From assembly GCF_900184225.1 (NCBI RefSeq), contig NZ_FXWZ01000003.1:1429684-1493683 (forward strand): a DNA stretch of 64,000 nt, in the 5' to 3' direction. The notes beneath the pieces were generated by a model. The model was not told the DNA's origin. It saw only the letters and a program-made list of their open reading frames with translations, and did no database searches. Shown piece after piece: positions 17,335 to 26,952 of the stretch. How positions within the stretch are numbered: position 1 is the stretch's first letter; the number at the start of each line of letters is the position of its first letter. The stretch comes from Brevibacterium ihuae. GTDB lineage: Bacteria > Actinomycetota > Actinomycetes > Actinomycetales > Brevibacteriaceae. A program made the position numbers and the translations under genes.

Positions 17335-18311
17335 ACCATCCCCTCGTCAGCGTCATCGTGCCCGTCTACAACTCCGTCGACGGGCTCGAACGCGCGCTGA
17401 GCTCCATCCTCTCCCAGACCGTCCAGGACCTCGAGGTCCTCGTCATCGACGACGGCTCCGACACCGGGATCGATGTCGCAGCACTCCTCCCGGCCGACCC
17501 CCGGATCCGCTTCCTCCGGCACGACCGCAACGCCGGCTACGGGGGGATGACGAACACCGCCGTCGCCCATGCCCGCGGCACCTGGCTGACCTTCGTCGAC
17601 GAGGACGACACCGTCCGGCCGGACTACCTCGCCGCCCATGTCCGCGCCGGCGAGCGCGCGGGAGCCGACATGGTGTTCGGCCGGATCGCCACCGTCGACA
17701 CCGCAGGCGTCCGCTCGAGCCTCGCCTTCCGCCCCGGGTGCGAGGTGAGCGACGGGCTCACGGCGATCCGCCTCATCGTCTCCGGTGCGATCGTCGCCAA
17801 CCAGCACATGCTCCTGCGGCGCACGTCGCTCACCGCTCCGGCGCCGGTGGGCAACGCCTACAGCGACATCGTCTTCCTGTGCCGGAACCTCGTCGATGAC
17901 GCGGTCGTCGCCTACGTCGACGACGGCCTCTACGACTACGTCATCCATCCCGGTTCGGTGTCCGGGGCACTCCGGGAGTCGATCTGGGATCTCACCCTGC
18001 TCCCCGGCGAGCTCGACGCCGCGCTCGTCGGGCAGTGCTCGGATGACGAGCGCGCCGAGCTCGTCGAGCTGGCGAAGGTCCTCGTCATCTCGCAGCTGCT
18101 CAACAAGGCGGCGCTCGAGGACCGCGACACACCGCTGCGCCGCGACGTCACGCGGTGGTGCCGGCGGGCTGCGGGCCCGCGGACGCTGCTCACCGCCGTG
18201 CGCGCCGGGGACGGGAAGGCCGCGCTGTCGCTCGCCGCGGCGGTCCCCGGCGGGCGGGTCCACCGGACTGCGCACCGGCTGTACGCGCGTTCGAAGCGGA
18301 TGCGAGCATGA
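17331..18311 (+). CDS. Glycosyltransferase family 2 (GT-A fold)
   Basis: GTG at 17331 overlaps the flippase stop. The 326-residue product begins PLVSVIVPVYNSVDGLERAL, then LEVLVIDDGSDTG and HDRNAGYGGMTNTAVAHARG, and has VDEDD as the metal-binding DxD-type motif near residue 100. This is a standard inverting GT2 transferase of the kind that adds sugars to lipid-linked oligosaccharides. The second half is helical and less conserved. It is the last transferase of the operon; a secreted glycosidase gene starts five bases after its stop. Sugar specificity is not evident. Confidence 0.86.
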   Translation: MNHPLVSVIVPVYNSVDGLERALSSILSQTVQDLEVLVIDDGSDTGIDVAALLPADPRIRFLRHDRNAGYGGMTNTAVAHARGTWLTFVDEDDTVRPDYLAAHVRAGERAGADMVFGRIATVDTAGVRSSLAFRPGCEVSDGLTAIRLIVSGAIVANQHMLLRRTSLTAPAPVGNAYSDIVFLCRNLVDDAVVAYVDDGLYDYVIHPGSVSGALRESIWDLTLLPGELDAALVGQCSDDERAELVELAKVLVISQLLNKAALEDRDTPLRRDVTRWCRRAAGPRTLLTAVRAGDGKAALSLAAAVPGGRVHRTAHRLYARSKRMRA

Positions 18312-18315
18312 GGAT

Positions 18316-19347
18316 ATGACGGACGGGCGGAGTGCGCGCCGGGGGTGGGGACTCGCCCTCGGCGCGGCCGCCTGTCTGCTCGCAGCCCTGAGCGTCGCAC
18401 CCGGGGGCGCGGACGGCCGTCCCGGTGCCGCCGGGGCGGGCGCCGGGTTCACCGTCGCGGCCCCGGGAGAGGATCCGTCGCTCTCGGCGTTCAGGGCCGA
18501 TGTCGATCGCATCGTCGACGGCGGGGGCACCTGGATCCGCTTCGGCGTGCGCGCCGAGGTCGTCGTCGCCGAATGGGGCGGCGAGGACGGGGTGCGCTTC
18601 GACCCGAGCGGCCTCGACACCGTCGTGCGCGCCGCCCGGCATGCGCGCGACGCCGGCCTCGAGGTCTACCTCATCAGCACCGACGGCGACCCGCGGCCGG
18701 TGTCGGACGCGGAGTACACCCGCTCGATGGCCGCGTACTGGGAGGGGCTCGCACAGACCTTCGCCGGCGAGGTCACGGTCTGGCAGATCTTCAACGAGCC
18801 CGACGGGCTCCACTACCGCACCCGCGCCGAGATCCCGGAGAGCCGGCGCCCCGCCTACTACGCGGATCTCGGGAACCGGCTGGAGGCCGCCGCGCGCATC
18901 ATCGGGGAGCACGATCCCGCCGGACAGGTGACGACCAACGTCAGCGGCTATCCGATCGACGGGTCGACCGGTGCCTACTGGCAGGAGTTCTTCGACGCGA
19001 CCGCCCACGGACTCGACACGCTGGCGGTGAGCGCCTATCCCCAGCTCGACCCGCAGGCGCTCGACCGGCTGCCCGGGCTCGTCGAGCAGATGCGGTCGCG
19101 CTACGACAAACCGGTGATCATCGCCGAGGTCGGCCTGCAGACCTGTCCCGAGTGCTTCACCCCGGATCAGCAGGGTGCGGGGGTGTCCGCTGCGGTGCGC
19201 GCCCTCCACGCGGCCGGACCGCAGGCCATCCTCGTGTACCAGCTGCGCGATGACCGCGGGAGCTCGGAGCAGGACTTCGGCATCCTCTACTCCGACGGCC
19301 GTCCCAAGTCCGGCGCCGGCGAGGTGTTCGACGCCGTCTCCGAGTGA
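18316..19347 (+). CDS. Secreted clan GH-A-type glycoside hydrolase, last gene of the polysaccharide operon
   Basis: ATG at 18316 follows a gagga site and lies five bases after the previous stop. A signal peptide is visible (RSARRGWGLALGAAACLLAA, residues 5-24), with a small-residue linker after it. The mature protein looks like a TIM-barrel hydrolase of the GH39/GH5 type: VWQIFNEPDG contains the probable acid/base Glu161, and PVIIAEVGLQTCPECF contains the probable nucleophile Glu271. WIRFGVRAEVVV near 75 fits the first barrel strands. Known hydrolases in capsule operons trim or release polymer outside the cell, and I infer that role. Two cysteines (CPEC) after the nucleophile may form a disulphide. 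The stop is followed by a strong hairpin shared with the convergent LPXTG gene. Confidence 0.78.
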   Translation: MTDGRSARRGWGLALGAAACLLAALSVAPGGADGRPGAAGAGAGFTVAAPGEDPSLSAFRADVDRIVDGGGTWIRFGVRAEVVVAEWGGEDGVRFDPSGLDTVVRAARHARDAGLEVYLISTDGDPRPVSDAEYTRSMAAYWEGLAQTFAGEVTVWQIFNEPDGLHYRTRAEIPESRRPAYYADLGNRLEAAARIIGEHDPAGQVTTNVSGYPIDGSTGAYWQEFFDATAHGLDTLAVSAYPQLDPQALDRLPGLVEQMRSRYDKPVIIAEVGLQTCPECFTPDQQGAGVSAAVRALHAAGPQAILVYQLRDDRGSSEQDFGILYSDGRPKSGAGEVFDAVSE

Positions 19348-19465
19348 GCGGCTGCCCCTGGACGACGTGCTCGGGGCCGAGCCCTCATCGGATGCCGCCG
19401 GGGCAGGGGAGTGCCGGCCGACACGAGCGAGGCAGCGCACGACCGGGGCAGCGCGACCACACGAC

Positions 19466-19510
19466 ACGACCGAGGCCCGGGATCCGCTGGGGATCCCGGG
19501 CCTCGGTCGT
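19466..19510. terminator. Bidirectional hairpin between convergent genes
   Basis: A perfect 20-bp stem (arm acgaccgaggcccgggatcc, 19466-19485; partner 19491-19510) encloses the five-base loop gctgg. It lies between the polysaccharide operon and the oppositely oriented LPXTG gene, where both transcripts must end. There is no strong T-run, as is common in GC-rich actinobacteria. Confidence 0.75.
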
Positions 19511-19566
19511 ACCTGTTCCGGTCGTGGCGCCCGCCTCGCTCGTCCGAGCGGTGCGGGCGCCGCCGA

Positions 19567-21378
19567 TCAGACCTCGGTGCGGGTGCGGCGGCTCACGGCG
19601 AGCGCACCTCCACCGATCGCGAGGAGCAGGACACCGATGCCGATGAGCGCTGCGGTGGCCTCGGCTCCCGTGCGGGGGAGCGAGGAATCGCGGTCGTCGT
19701 CACCGGGGCCACCGGGGTTCTCCGGGTTCGGTCCGCCGGGGTTCTCCGGGTTCTCGGGGTTCTCCGGGTTCGGTCCGCCGGGGTTCTCCGGGTTCGGTCC
19801 GCCGGGGTTGGTCGCGTCGTCCGACGGGGTCGGGGACGCGGACGGAGCATCGCTCGGCGTGTCCGAGGGGGTCGGAACCGGGGTGACCGTCGGGGCGTCG
19901 CTCGGGTCTCCGACGTCGCTCGGGGTCTCCGACGGGGTCGGGGTCGGCGTGGAGGCGGCGGCGGTGTTCGTCAGGGTGATCGCCACCTCGGCGTCCTCGA
20001 CGATGGTGAAGGTCGCCGAGCCGTCGTCGTTGACCGTGACGCCCTCGCCGGAGAACACCGGGTCCTCCCACGTGATGCCGGGGATCGTCGGCGTATCGAT
20101 CTCCCTCAGGGTGACTTCGGTCCCGGTCGGGATCGGTGCGAAGCCGGCGGTCCACTCGTTCTCAGCCGACAGGATCAGCTCGCCTCCGCGGGTGTTCTCC
20201 TCGGTCGGCGGAAGGTTGCCCGGGACGTAGGAGTACTCGACAGTGAACACGGCGTCGCCGATCGTCTCGGTGTCGACACCGGCGAACTCCTTCGTCACCC
20301 GGAAGCCGTTCTGGTACCCCTGGCCCTGGCCGGAGCCGGCGGTCCGGTACTCGACGGTCGACACGTCGCGGACGCCGTTGACGTCGACGGTGTTGGTGAA
20401 CTGGTCACCCGGTTCGACGGTGAGGCCGGGGTCGACGGTCGTCCAGATCTCGATGGCGTAGAACCGGGTGGGATCGGGCTCCGCGATCTCGACGGTGACG
20501 TTCCGACCGCTCTCCGTCACCGTGTAGTCGGTGCCCTCGGTGAGCCGGGTGTCGCGATTGCCGTTGATGTAGTCGGCCCAGCCGTCCTGGGTGTCCTCGA
20601 ACGTGACGACCTCGAGGCCGTCGAAGTTCAGACCCTCCGGGAGGGAGTCGATGACGGTGAGAGCGGAGTCGTCGATCGCCTCACCGGGGATGTAGACGCG
20701 CCAGGTGACCTGGCTCCGGTCGTTGTTGAACCAGCCGTTCTTGGTGATCTCATCGGGCTTGGGTCCGACGTTCGGGGGGCCGATCTCCTCGCCCGGCAGC
20801 GGGACGGAGATCGTGTCGTCGCCGACTCCGAAGTCGACTTCGCTCTCCGTCGTCTCCTCCCGTGCCTGGACGTCGAGGGCGATGCTCCCGGAGATGTTGG
20901 AGTGGGTCGACCAGTAGTCGCCGTGGTCCTCATCCGCGATGAGCGTGCAGGTGACGACTGCGGGGGTGTCGCCACTGGGCGGAGTGACCCGGCAGGTGGC
21001 GATGTCGTAGCGCTCGTCGCCGGAGTTCTCGTCGCCCGGTGCGGTGAGGGTGAAGGTGTCCCCGCCGATGCCGAACTCCGGCGGCAGCGTGAGCGAGAAG
21101 GTGTCTCCGACCTCCGGATCGAGGCCGGTCATGTCCCAGTTCGCCCTGACGTCCGCGCGCTCCCAGAGCTTGAGGTCGCCGGTGTCGGTGGTGATGGTGA
21201 TCGGGTTCTGATCGCCGTTGCGCTCCGACCAGTTGCCGAAGGGGTTGTCGAGGACCTTGGCCAGGGCGGGCGAGGCGCCGAGGGCGAACATCCCGGCCGC
21301 AACGGCGAGGGCGGCCACGATCGCGAGGATTCTCAGGGGGAGCGGGCGCCGGACAGGCACCGGGGCAAAAGTATGCAT
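19567..21378 (-). CDS. LPXTG-anchored surface protein with an SpaA/DUF5979-like domain and Pro-rich wall spanner
   Basis: The chosen ATG (minus strand, 21378) gives 603 residues; a GTG nine codons upstream is possible. The signal peptide runs through LPLRILAIVAALAVAAGMFA to ASPALA. The N-terminal ~300 residues are beta-rich and adhesin-like. A segment starting VTKEFAGVDTETIGDAVFTV and ending FTIVEDAEVAITLTNTA resembles the DUF5979 fold found in Gram-positive surface adhesins. A Ser/Thr/Pro linker follows, then NPGGPNPENP repeats that would span the peptidoglycan. The end has LPRTG, a hydrophobic helix and RRTRTEV, the classical sortase signal. No sortase gene is present in the window. I infer a wall-anchored adhesin or ligand-binding protein. 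Confidence 0.88.
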   Translation of the reverse strand: MHTFAPVPVRRPLPLRILAIVAALAVAAGMFALGASPALAKVLDNPFGNWSERNGDQNPITITTDTGDLKLWERADVRANWDMTGLDPEVGDTFSLTLPPEFGIGGDTFTLTAPGDENSGDERYDIATCRVTPPSGDTPAVVTCTLIADEDHGDYWSTHSNISGSIALDVQAREETTESEVDFGVGDDTISVPLPGEEIGPPNVGPKPDEITKNGWFNNDRSQVTWRVYIPGEAIDDSALTVIDSLPEGLNFDGLEVVTFEDTQDGWADYINGNRDTRLTEGTDYTVTESGRNVTVEIAEPDPTRFYAIEIWTTVDPGLTVEPGDQFTNTVDVNGVRDVSTVEYRTAGSGQGQGYQNGFRVTKEFAGVDTETIGDAVFTVEYSYVPGNLPPTEENTRGGELILSAENEWTAGFAPIPTGTEVTLREIDTPTIPGITWEDPVFSGEGVTVNDDGSATFTIVEDAEVAITLTNTAAASTPTPTPSETPSDVGDPSDAPTVTPVPTPSDTPSDAPSASPTPSDDATNPGGPNPENPGGPNPENPENPENPGGPNPENPGGPGDDDRDSSLPRTGAEATAALIGIGVLLLAIGGGALAVSRRTRTEV

Positions 21379-21456
21379 GGGGACTGCTTTCAACGGTGAG
21401 CACACGGGCGCAACTGTGCGCTGCGATACTCGTCGGTCGTCTGGTCTGACGGATCA

Positions 21457-21484
21457 AGTCTATGCATTCGCGGCAAAAGTGCAA
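21457..21484 (-). promoter_or_regulatory. Candidate promoter of the LPXTG protein gene
   Basis: On the minus strand TTGCAC (21484-21479) and TAGACT (21462-21457) are 16 bases apart. A transcript would start near 21450, about 70 bases before the ATG. The match is good for a GC-rich genome. It lies just downstream of the soxG stop at 21516, so the LPXTG gene need not be transcribed with the sox operon. Confidence 0.5.
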
Positions 21485-21515
21485 TCAGCCGCTTCGGCTT
21501 GTGGATGGATGGTGG

Positions 21516-22178
21516 TCACGCACCTCCCGGAGCGGTGAACTCGCGCATCCCGTCGAGCAGGACGCGGGCGACGTGCTCGGCGAAGGAGGCGCGCGGCAGA
21601 ACCCGGAAGGTGTGCTCCGTCGTGCGCCACAGGATGACCTGCACCGAGTCGAGGAGCGTCGAGACCGCGGTGCCGGCAGGGAACGCGCGGGGGTGGAGGT
21701 CGAGGCGGACCGTCTTCCGCAGGACGTCTGCGGCGCGCGGCCCGCTGAGCTCGAGCGTCGTGCGGTTGGCCGACAGATCGACGGCCGCCCCCGGGAGGCC
21801 GTCGAGCGCCTCGCGCAGGCGGGTGCCGAGCGGGAGGTCGGGGGCGGCGATGACGAGCTGCTCGTCGGGCCCGAGCCACAGGACGGCGGCCTCTCCGGTG
21901 CCGGTGACCTCGCCGACGCGCTCCGGCAGCCGGGTGCCGAGCGCCTCGGCGAGCGCCCGGGCCGAGGCGCTCCCCGGTGCCGCGCGCAGCCCGACCATGG
22001 TGAGGAACGGCACCTCGCGCAGGGTGAGCACGGTGTCGCCCGCGCGGGCTTCCAAACGAGCGTCCGTGCCGCCGGCGGCCATGGCCTCGGCGAGGTGGGC
22101 GAGCGGACTGCGCCGCAGGTGGACCGGGGGGCGCTCGACCGTGGGGAACGCGGTGGGGGTGGGGGTGGTCTCAGCCAT
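21516..22178 (-). CDS. soxG: Sarcosine oxidase, gamma subunit
   Basis: This 220-residue protein is the last gene of the soxBDAG operon and overlaps the end of soxA by eight bases. It has the features of the small gamma subunit: [14 protein letters not shown] near the start, [25 protein letters not shown] and a C-terminal [20 protein letters not shown]. The gamma subunit has a GcvT-like partial fold and helps assemble the heterotetramer, whose alpha and beta subunits bind the cofactors. The complex is cytosolic and oxidises sarcosine to glycine, passing the methyl group to tetrahydrofolate. The length is typical and no key segment is missing. Order and spacing argue strongly for co-transcription with soxA. 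Confidence 0.9.
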   Translation of the reverse strand: MAETTPTPTAFPTVERPPVHLRRSPLAHLAEAMAAGGTDARLEARAGDTVLTLREVPFLTMVGLRAAPGSASARALAEALGTRLPERVGEVTGTGEAAVLWLGPDEQLVIAAPDLPLGTRLREALDGLPGAAVDLSANRTTLELSGPRAADVLRKTVRLDLHPRAFPAGTAVSTLLDSVQVILWRTTEHTFRVLPRASFAEHVARVLLDGMREFTAPGGA

Positions 22179-25140
22179 CGCGGCGGTGTCCTTCCGGGTC
22201 GTAGAGCACGGGGTCGCCCACGGTGACGTCGACGAGGTCGCCGTCGACGAAGGCGCGGAGCGTCTCGCCGATCCGCGCGCGGCCGCTGCGCACGAGCGCG
22301 AGGCCGAACGTCCGTCCGAGCGCGGCGCTGCGGTAGCTCGAGGTGACGAACCCCTCCATCGGCACGGGACCCGCCTCCGGGGTGAGCGGGGTGTCGCGGC
22401 CGATGAGCTGGGAGCCCTCGGGCACGAGCCGGTCCGGGTCGGCGGGCAGGATGCTCACGAGCTGCCGGCGGTCGGAGCGCACGTTGTCCGCCCGGGTGAA
22501 GGACCGGCTGCCGATGAACGGCTTCTTCGTCGACACGATCCACTCCATGTTCGCGTCCTGCGGGGTGACCGTCCCGTCGGTGTCCTGGCCGACGATGATG
22601 AACGCCTTCTCCGCCCGGAGCACGTGCATGGTCTCGGTGCCGTAGGGCGTGATGCCGAAGGGTGCGCCGGCCCGGGCGACCGCCTCCCACACCGCGTGCC
22701 CGTACCACGCCTCGACGTTGATCTCGTAGGCGAGCTCTCCGGAGAACGAGATCCGGCAGATCCGGGCGGGGATCCCGCTGTCGAGCACGGTGTCGCGGAT
22801 GTCCATGAACCGGAACTCCTCCCGGGACACGTCGAGGTCCGGAGCCAGCGCGCCGACGACCGCACGCGACTGCGGACCGACGACGGCGACGGTGGCGAGC
22901 TGCTCGGTCACCGAGGTGCACGTGACGTCGAGATCCGGCCACTCGGTCTGCAGCCACTCCTCGAGCCAGTCGAGGACGGTCGCCGCCCCGCCGGTCGTCG
23001 TGGTGAGCACGAAGTGATCCGGTGCGATCCGGAACACCGTGCCGTCGTCGAAGATCATCCCGTCGGGAGTGCACATCACTCCGTAGCGGGCGCGGCCGAT
23101 CCCGAGCTTGGTGTAGCCGTTCGTGTAGATCCGGTTGAGGAACTCCGCGGCATCGGTGCCGCGCACGTCGATCTTCCCCAGCGTCGAGGCGTCCATGAAT
23201 CCCACGGAATCGCGGACCGCGGCGCATTCGCGGAGCACTGCGGCGTCCATGTCCTCCCCGGGCTGCGGATAGTACCGCGGCCGCTTCCACTGCCCGACGT
23301 CCTCGAACACCGCTCCGTGGTCGACGTGCCACGGATGGATCGAGGTCGTGCGCGCCGGTTCGAAGAGGTCGCCCCGGCGGCGGCCGGCGAGCGCCGCGAA
23401 GGAGGCGGGCACCGCCGGCGCGCGGAACCGGGTGGTGCCGATGGCACCGGGATCGTCCGCGCCGAGGGCCCGGGCGATGACCCCGGCGGCGGTGAGGCCG
23501 CTCGTCCGCCCCTGGTCGTGCGCGGTGCCGATCGAGGTGTAGCGCTTGATGTGCTCGACGCTGCGCATCCCGGCACCGGTGGCGCGGAGGACGTCCGCGA
23601 CGGTCTGGTCGCGCTGGAGGTCGACGTAGTGGTCGTCCCAGGCAACCGGGTTGTCGAACACCGGGACCGAGGTCGGCTCCGCCGGGACCGCCCACAGCGG
23701 ACGGACCGCCGAGGCGGGAGCAGGAACTGCGACCCCCGGGGCCGGGTCGGATGCGCCGGCTGCGTCCGCGTCCCCGGGGGCCGGGAAGCCGGCGTCCCGG
23801 GCGGCGCGCGCGCCGGCCTCGGCTCCCTGGGCGGCGGCCGAGGCGACGTCGTGGGCGCCGGTGATCCCGCCGGCGACGTGCTGGTCGGGCACCGGCTCCG
23901 CGGGGACGAAGGCGGCGAGCTCGGGGCTCCACTCGACCGTGCCGCGCTGGCTGTGCAGGTGGACCGCCGGGCTCCAGCCGCCGGATACGGCGAGCGCGTC
24001 GGCGGTGAGGTCGAGCGGTGCGCCGATGGGCTGCGCCGCGGAGTCGAGCGCGTGCACGGTGAGGCCGGCGAGGCTGCCGTCGGCGTCGGCCCGGGTGCTC
24101 GTCACCGCCGATCCGGTGTGGACCGGGATGCCGGTGCGGTCGCGGACCGCGCCCGCGGCGGGGGAGAGCTCGGGCCGGGAGTCGACGATCGCGGCGACCT
24201 CGACCCCGGCGGCGTGGAGGTCGGCGGCGGCGGCGTACGCGGAGTCGTTCGTCGTCGCCACGACGATCCGGTGGCCGATGGCGACCGCGTACCGGTTGAG
24301 GTAGGTGCGGGCTGCACCGGCGAGGACGACGCCCGGCCGGTCGTTGCCGGCGAACACGAGCGGCTGCTCGAGGGCTCCGGTAGCGAGGACTACCTGCCGG
24401 GCCCGGATGTGCCACACCCGTTCGCGCGAGATGCCCGCGGGCACCGGACCCGCGAGGTGATCGGCGCGCCTCTCGACGGCGACGAAGTGGTTCGAGTCGT
24501 AGCTGCCGATCACCGAGGTGCGCTGCAGGCGGGTCGCCTCCGGTGCGGCGTCGAACTCCGCGACGGTCGCAGCGATCCAGTCCGGGGCCGGTGTGCCGGC
24601 GACGTGCTCCGCGCGCATCGAGAGCAGGGAGCCCCCGGCCTCGGGCTGGTCGTCGGCGAGGATGACCCGCGCACCGGATGCGGCGGCGGCCCGGGCGGCG
24701 GCGAGCCCGGCGGGACCGGCGCCGACGACGAGCACGTCGGTGTGGACGTGGACGTGGTCGTACTCGGCCCCGTCCGGGTTCGGGTCGAGCACGCCCTGCC
24801 CGGACACCCAGTCGGCGCGGAGGCCGTCGATGAGCTCGACGGTCGTCGCGGTGAGCATCGATTCGGCGACCTCGGGGTCCCGGCGCGGGGCGACGGTGAC
24901 GAGCGCATTGGGCTCCTCGACCCCGGCGGTCATGATCCCGCGCGGGCGGGCGCGGTAGAGCGAATCGCCGCAGCGGAGGATCCCCGAGGCGAGGGTTGCG
25001 GACGCGAGCGTGTCACCGGGGTGGCCGGGGAGCGGGCGGCCGGCGAGCTCGCCGGAGAGCACGACAGTGCGGTCGATGCGGGCGTGCGGCACCGCCTCGG
25101 CGGAGAGGCGGTGCGGGCCGCGGGCGGTCGTCCCGGTCAT
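22171..25140 (-). CDS. soxA: Sarcosine oxidase, alpha subunit
   Basis: ATG at 25140 (ggagg site seven bases upstream) overlaps the soxD stop; the product is 989 residues, close to the family length. The N-terminus holds a small ferredoxin-like lead, then [18 protein letters not shown] (~140), the Rossmann loop for [26 protein letters not shown] is the second dinucleotide-domain signature. The C-terminal ~400 residues form the folate-binding GcvT-like domain ([51 protein letters not shown]). The subunit receives the imine intermediate and transfers the C1 unit to tetrahydrofolate, giving 5,10-methylene-THF. An alanine/proline-rich insertion (~495-530) separates the halves. Strong identification from motifs and operon order. 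Confidence 0.95.
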   Translation of the reverse strand: MTGTTARGPHRLSAEAVPHARIDRTVVLSGELAGRPLPGHPGDTLASATLASGILRCGDSLYRARPRGIMTAGVEEPNALVTVAPRRDPEVAESMLTATTVELIDGLRADWVSGQGVLDPNPDGAEYDHVHVHTDVLVVGAGPAGLAAARAAAASGARVILADDQPEAGGSLLSMRAEHVAGTPAPDWIAATVAEFDAAPEATRLQRTSVIGSYDSNHFVAVERRADHLAGPVPAGISRERVWHIRARQVVLATGALEQPLVFAGNDRPGVVLAGAARTYLNRYAVAIGHRIVVATTNDSAYAAAADLHAAGVEVAAIVDSRPELSPAAGAVRDRTGIPVHTGSAVTSTRADADGSLAGLTVHALDSAAQPIGAPLDLTADALAVSGGWSPAVHLHSQRGTVEWSPELAAFVPAEPVPDQHVAGGITGAHDVASAAAQGAEAGARAARDAGFPAPGDADAAGASDPAPGVAVPAPASAVRPLWAVPAEPTSVPVFDNPVAWDDHYVDLQRDQTVADVLRATGAGMRSVEHIKRYTSIGTAHDQGRTSGLTAAGVIARALGADDPGAIGTTRFRAPAVPASFAALAGRRRGDLFEPARTTSIHPWHVDHGAVFEDVGQWKRPRYYPQPGEDMDAAVLRECAAVRDSVGFMDASTLGKIDVRGTDAAEFLNRIYTNGYTKLGIGRARYGVMCTPDGMIFDDGTVFRIAPDHFVLTTTTGGAATVLDWLEEWLQTEWPDLDVTCTSVTEQLATVAVVGPQSRAVVGALAPDLDVSREEFRFMDIRDTVLDSGIPARICRISFSGELAYEINVEAWYGHAVWEAVARAGAPFGITPYGTETMHVLRAEKAFIIVGQDTDGTVTPQDANMEWIVSTKKPFIGSRSFTRADNVRSDRRQLVSILPADPDRLVPEGSQLIGRDTPLTPEAGPVPMEGFVTSSYRSAALGRTFGLALVRSGRARIGETLRAFVDGDLVDVTVGDPVLYDPEGHRRDG

Positions 25141-25580
25141 CGCGGGTCCTCCGTTCCCGGTGCGGGCAGGGTGCCGGGCGAGCTCGGCCAGGTATGGGCG
25201 GGAGCGGTCCGCGCGTGCGAGCCCGAGGAGGCGATCGCCTGCGCGACCGGGCTGCCCTTGGGGCTGTGGTCCGGTGTCGGATCGGAACCGGAACGGTCGC
25301 CGGCCGGGCCGGCGGGTCGTTCGGCGCCGATCGGGTACACCGCGGAGATCGCATAGGTCTCCGTGTCGCGGATGCTGTTGAACCATTTCCGGCAGCCGGC
25401 GGTGTGGAGCCAGCGTTCGGCGATGGTGCCGCGCGGGTTATCGCGGTAGAAGAGGTACTCCGCCCATTCCCGGTCGCTCAGCGCGTCCGGGTCGGCGGGA
25501 TAGGGGACATGCGCCTGTCCGCCGTGGCGGAACTCGGTCTCGTCGCGCGGTCCGCAGTAGGGGCATTCGATGAGCAGCAC
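25137..25580 (-). CDS. soxD: Sarcosine oxidase, delta subunit (zinc-binding) with an extended C-terminus
   Basis: The GTG at 25580 follows an aggag site and gives a protein starting [17 protein letters not shown], the conserved N-terminus of the delta subunit. CPYC plus a downstream His/Cys ([10 protein letters not shown]) provide the zinc ligands seen in known structures. Other family features are [20 protein letters not shown] and [15 protein letters not shown]. The family is usually near 90-110 residues; here 147, because of a Pro/Ser-rich tail after YAISAVYP that looks disordered. The stop overlaps the soxA start. The subunit is structural, joining the alpha and beta subunits in the cytosolic oxidase. 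Confidence 0.93.
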   Translation of the reverse strand: MLLIECPYCGPRDETEFRHGGQAHVPYPADPDALSDREWAEYLFYRDNPRGTIAERWLHTAGCRKWFNSIRDTETYAISAVYPIGAERPAGPAGDRSGSDPTPDHSPKGSPVAQAIASSGSHARTAPAHTWPSSPGTLPAPGTEDPR

Positions 25581-25608
25581 GGGAACTCCTGGGGGTGCGG
25601 CGGAAGGG

Positions 25609-26826
25609 TCAGTGCGCAACGCCGGCGGCGCCGTGCTCGTCGATGAGGCGGCCGGTCTCGAACCGGTCGAGCGTGAAGGGGGCGTTGAGCGGGTGGGGGC
25701 TGCCGGTGGCCATGGTGTGGGCGAAGGTCCAGCCCGAGGCCGGGGTGCCCTTGAAGCCGCCGGTGCCCCACCCCGCGTTGACGTAGAAGCCCTCGAGCGG
25801 GGTGGGGCTGATGATCGGCGAGGCGTCGAGCGTGACGTCGACGATGCCGCCCCAGGTGCGGAGCACGTGCGCGCGGGCGAAGATCGGGAACAGCTCGACC
25901 GCGGCGGCGAGCTGCTCCTCGATGATGTGGAAGCTCCCGCGGCGGCCGAACCCGGTGTAGCCGTCGACGCCGGCGCCCATGACGAGCTCGCCCTTGTGCG
26001 CCTGGGACACGTAGACGTGGACGTGGTTGGACATGACGACCGTCGGGTGGACGGGCTCGAACAGCTCGGAGACGAGGGCCTGGAGGGGGTGGGACTGGAT
26101 CGGCAGGCGGATGCCGGCGCGCCGCGCGAGGTCCCAGCTGTCGCCGGCGACGGCCATCCCCACAGTCCCCGCGCCGATCCGCCCGCGGTTCGTCTCCACC
26201 CCGGTGATCCGGTCGCCCTCGGTGAGGAAGCCCTGGACCTCGCAGTTCTGGATGATGTCGACGCCCATCGCGTCGCACTGCCGGGCGAGCGCCCAGGCGA
26301 CGTGGTCGTGCTTGGCGATCCCGCCGCGCGGCTGGTAGGTCGCGCCCAGGACCGGGTAGCGGAGGTCGGGGGAGGTGTTGATGATCGGGCACAGCTCCTT
26401 GACCTGCTGCGGGTCGAGCCACTCGGCGTCGACGCCGTTGAGGACGTTCGCGCCCACCCGCCGGGTACCCTCGCGGACGTCGTGGAGGGTGTGGGCGAGG
26501 TTCATCACCCCACGCTGGGAGAAGAGGAAGTCGTAGTCGAGCGCCGCGGGCAGCTCCTCCCACAGCTTGAGGGAGTGCTCGTAGATCGCCGCCGACTCGT
26601 CCCACAGGTAGTTCGAGCGGATGATCGCGGTGTTGCGCGCCATGTTGCCGCCCGCGAGCCAGCCCTTCTCGAGGATCGCGGTGCGGGTGATCCCGTGGTT
26701 GACCGCGAGGTAGTAGGCGGTGGCGAGTCCGTGCCCGCCGCCGCCGATGATGATCGCATCGTAGGAGGGGCGGGGCTCGGGATTGCGCCAGAGGAACTTG
26801 GGATGCTCCGGGAGACGGTCGGCCAT
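25609..26826 (-). CDS. soxB: Sarcosine oxidase, beta subunit
   Basis: First gene of the operon; ATG at 26826 with a ggag site. The 405 residues match the flavin subunit: [19 protein letters not shown] (23-41) binds [19 protein letters not shown] (168-183) holds the histidine (about 173) that in the Corynebacterium enzyme carries covalent [16 protein letters not shown] near the C-terminus closes the FAD site. The subunit oxidises sarcosine to the imine, with FMN passing electrons to oxygen to give peroxide. It is transcribed from a consensus promoter at 26910-26882 that overlaps a GntR-type operator. Sarcosine would come from glycine betaine or creatine breakdown; a BCCT transporter lies about 4 kb away. 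Confidence 0.95.
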   Translation of the reverse strand: MADRLPEHPKFLWRNPEPRPSYDAIIIGGGGHGLATAYYLAVNHGITRTAILEKGWLAGGNMARNTAIIRSNYLWDESAAIYEHSLKLWEELPAALDYDFLFSQRGVMNLAHTLHDVREGTRRVGANVLNGVDAEWLDPQQVKELCPIINTSPDLRYPVLGATYQPRGGIAKHDHVAWALARQCDAMGVDIIQNCEVQGFLTEGDRITGVETNRGRIGAGTVGMAVAGDSWDLARRAGIRLPIQSHPLQALVSELFEPVHPTVVMSNHVHVYVSQAHKGELVMGAGVDGYTGFGRRGSFHIIEEQLAAAVELFPIFARAHVLRTWGGIVDVTLDASPIISPTPLEGFYVNAGWGTGGFKGTPASGWTFAHTMATGSPHPLNAPFTLDRFETGRLIDEHGAAGVAH

Positions 26827-26859
26827 GAGAGGCTCCGATCGGACGGCGTGACGTCGACA

Positions 26860-26873
26860 ACTGATATATCAGT
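26860..26873. promoter_or_regulatory. Palindromic GntR-type operator between soxB and gntR
   Basis: The 14-bp perfect palindrome actgatatatcagt is AT-rich in a GC-rich genome and lies in the divergent intergenic region. It begins about eight bases downstream of the soxB -10 box, so a bound repressor would block initiation or elongation. FadR/VanR-subfamily GntR proteins bind short symmetric sites of this kind. The adjacent regulator is the natural ligand; this is inference. Confidence 0.65.
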
Positions 26874-26881
26874 ATGGGATC

Positions 26882-26910
26882 AGCCTAGGATGGGTGGTGG
26901 GGCGTGTCAA
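26882..26910 (-). promoter_or_regulatory. Consensus promoter of the sox operon
   Basis: On the minus strand TTGACA (26910-26905), a 17-base spacer and TAGGCT (26887-26882) form the best promoter in the window. The predicted start near 26875 falls at the edge of the ACTGATATATCAGT palindrome. The leader to the soxB ATG is about 48 bases. Confidence 0.7.
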
Positions 26911-26952
26911 CGGTCCCGCGGACACGAACGGTACGAGCGGAGGGAGACGCGG

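Noticed and set aside
21499..25356. A 1285-codon plus-strand frame antisense to the sox genes
   Set aside because: It mirrors soxA and soxD, whose FAD/NAD and folate motifs are unambiguous. The composition is typical of a shadow frame.
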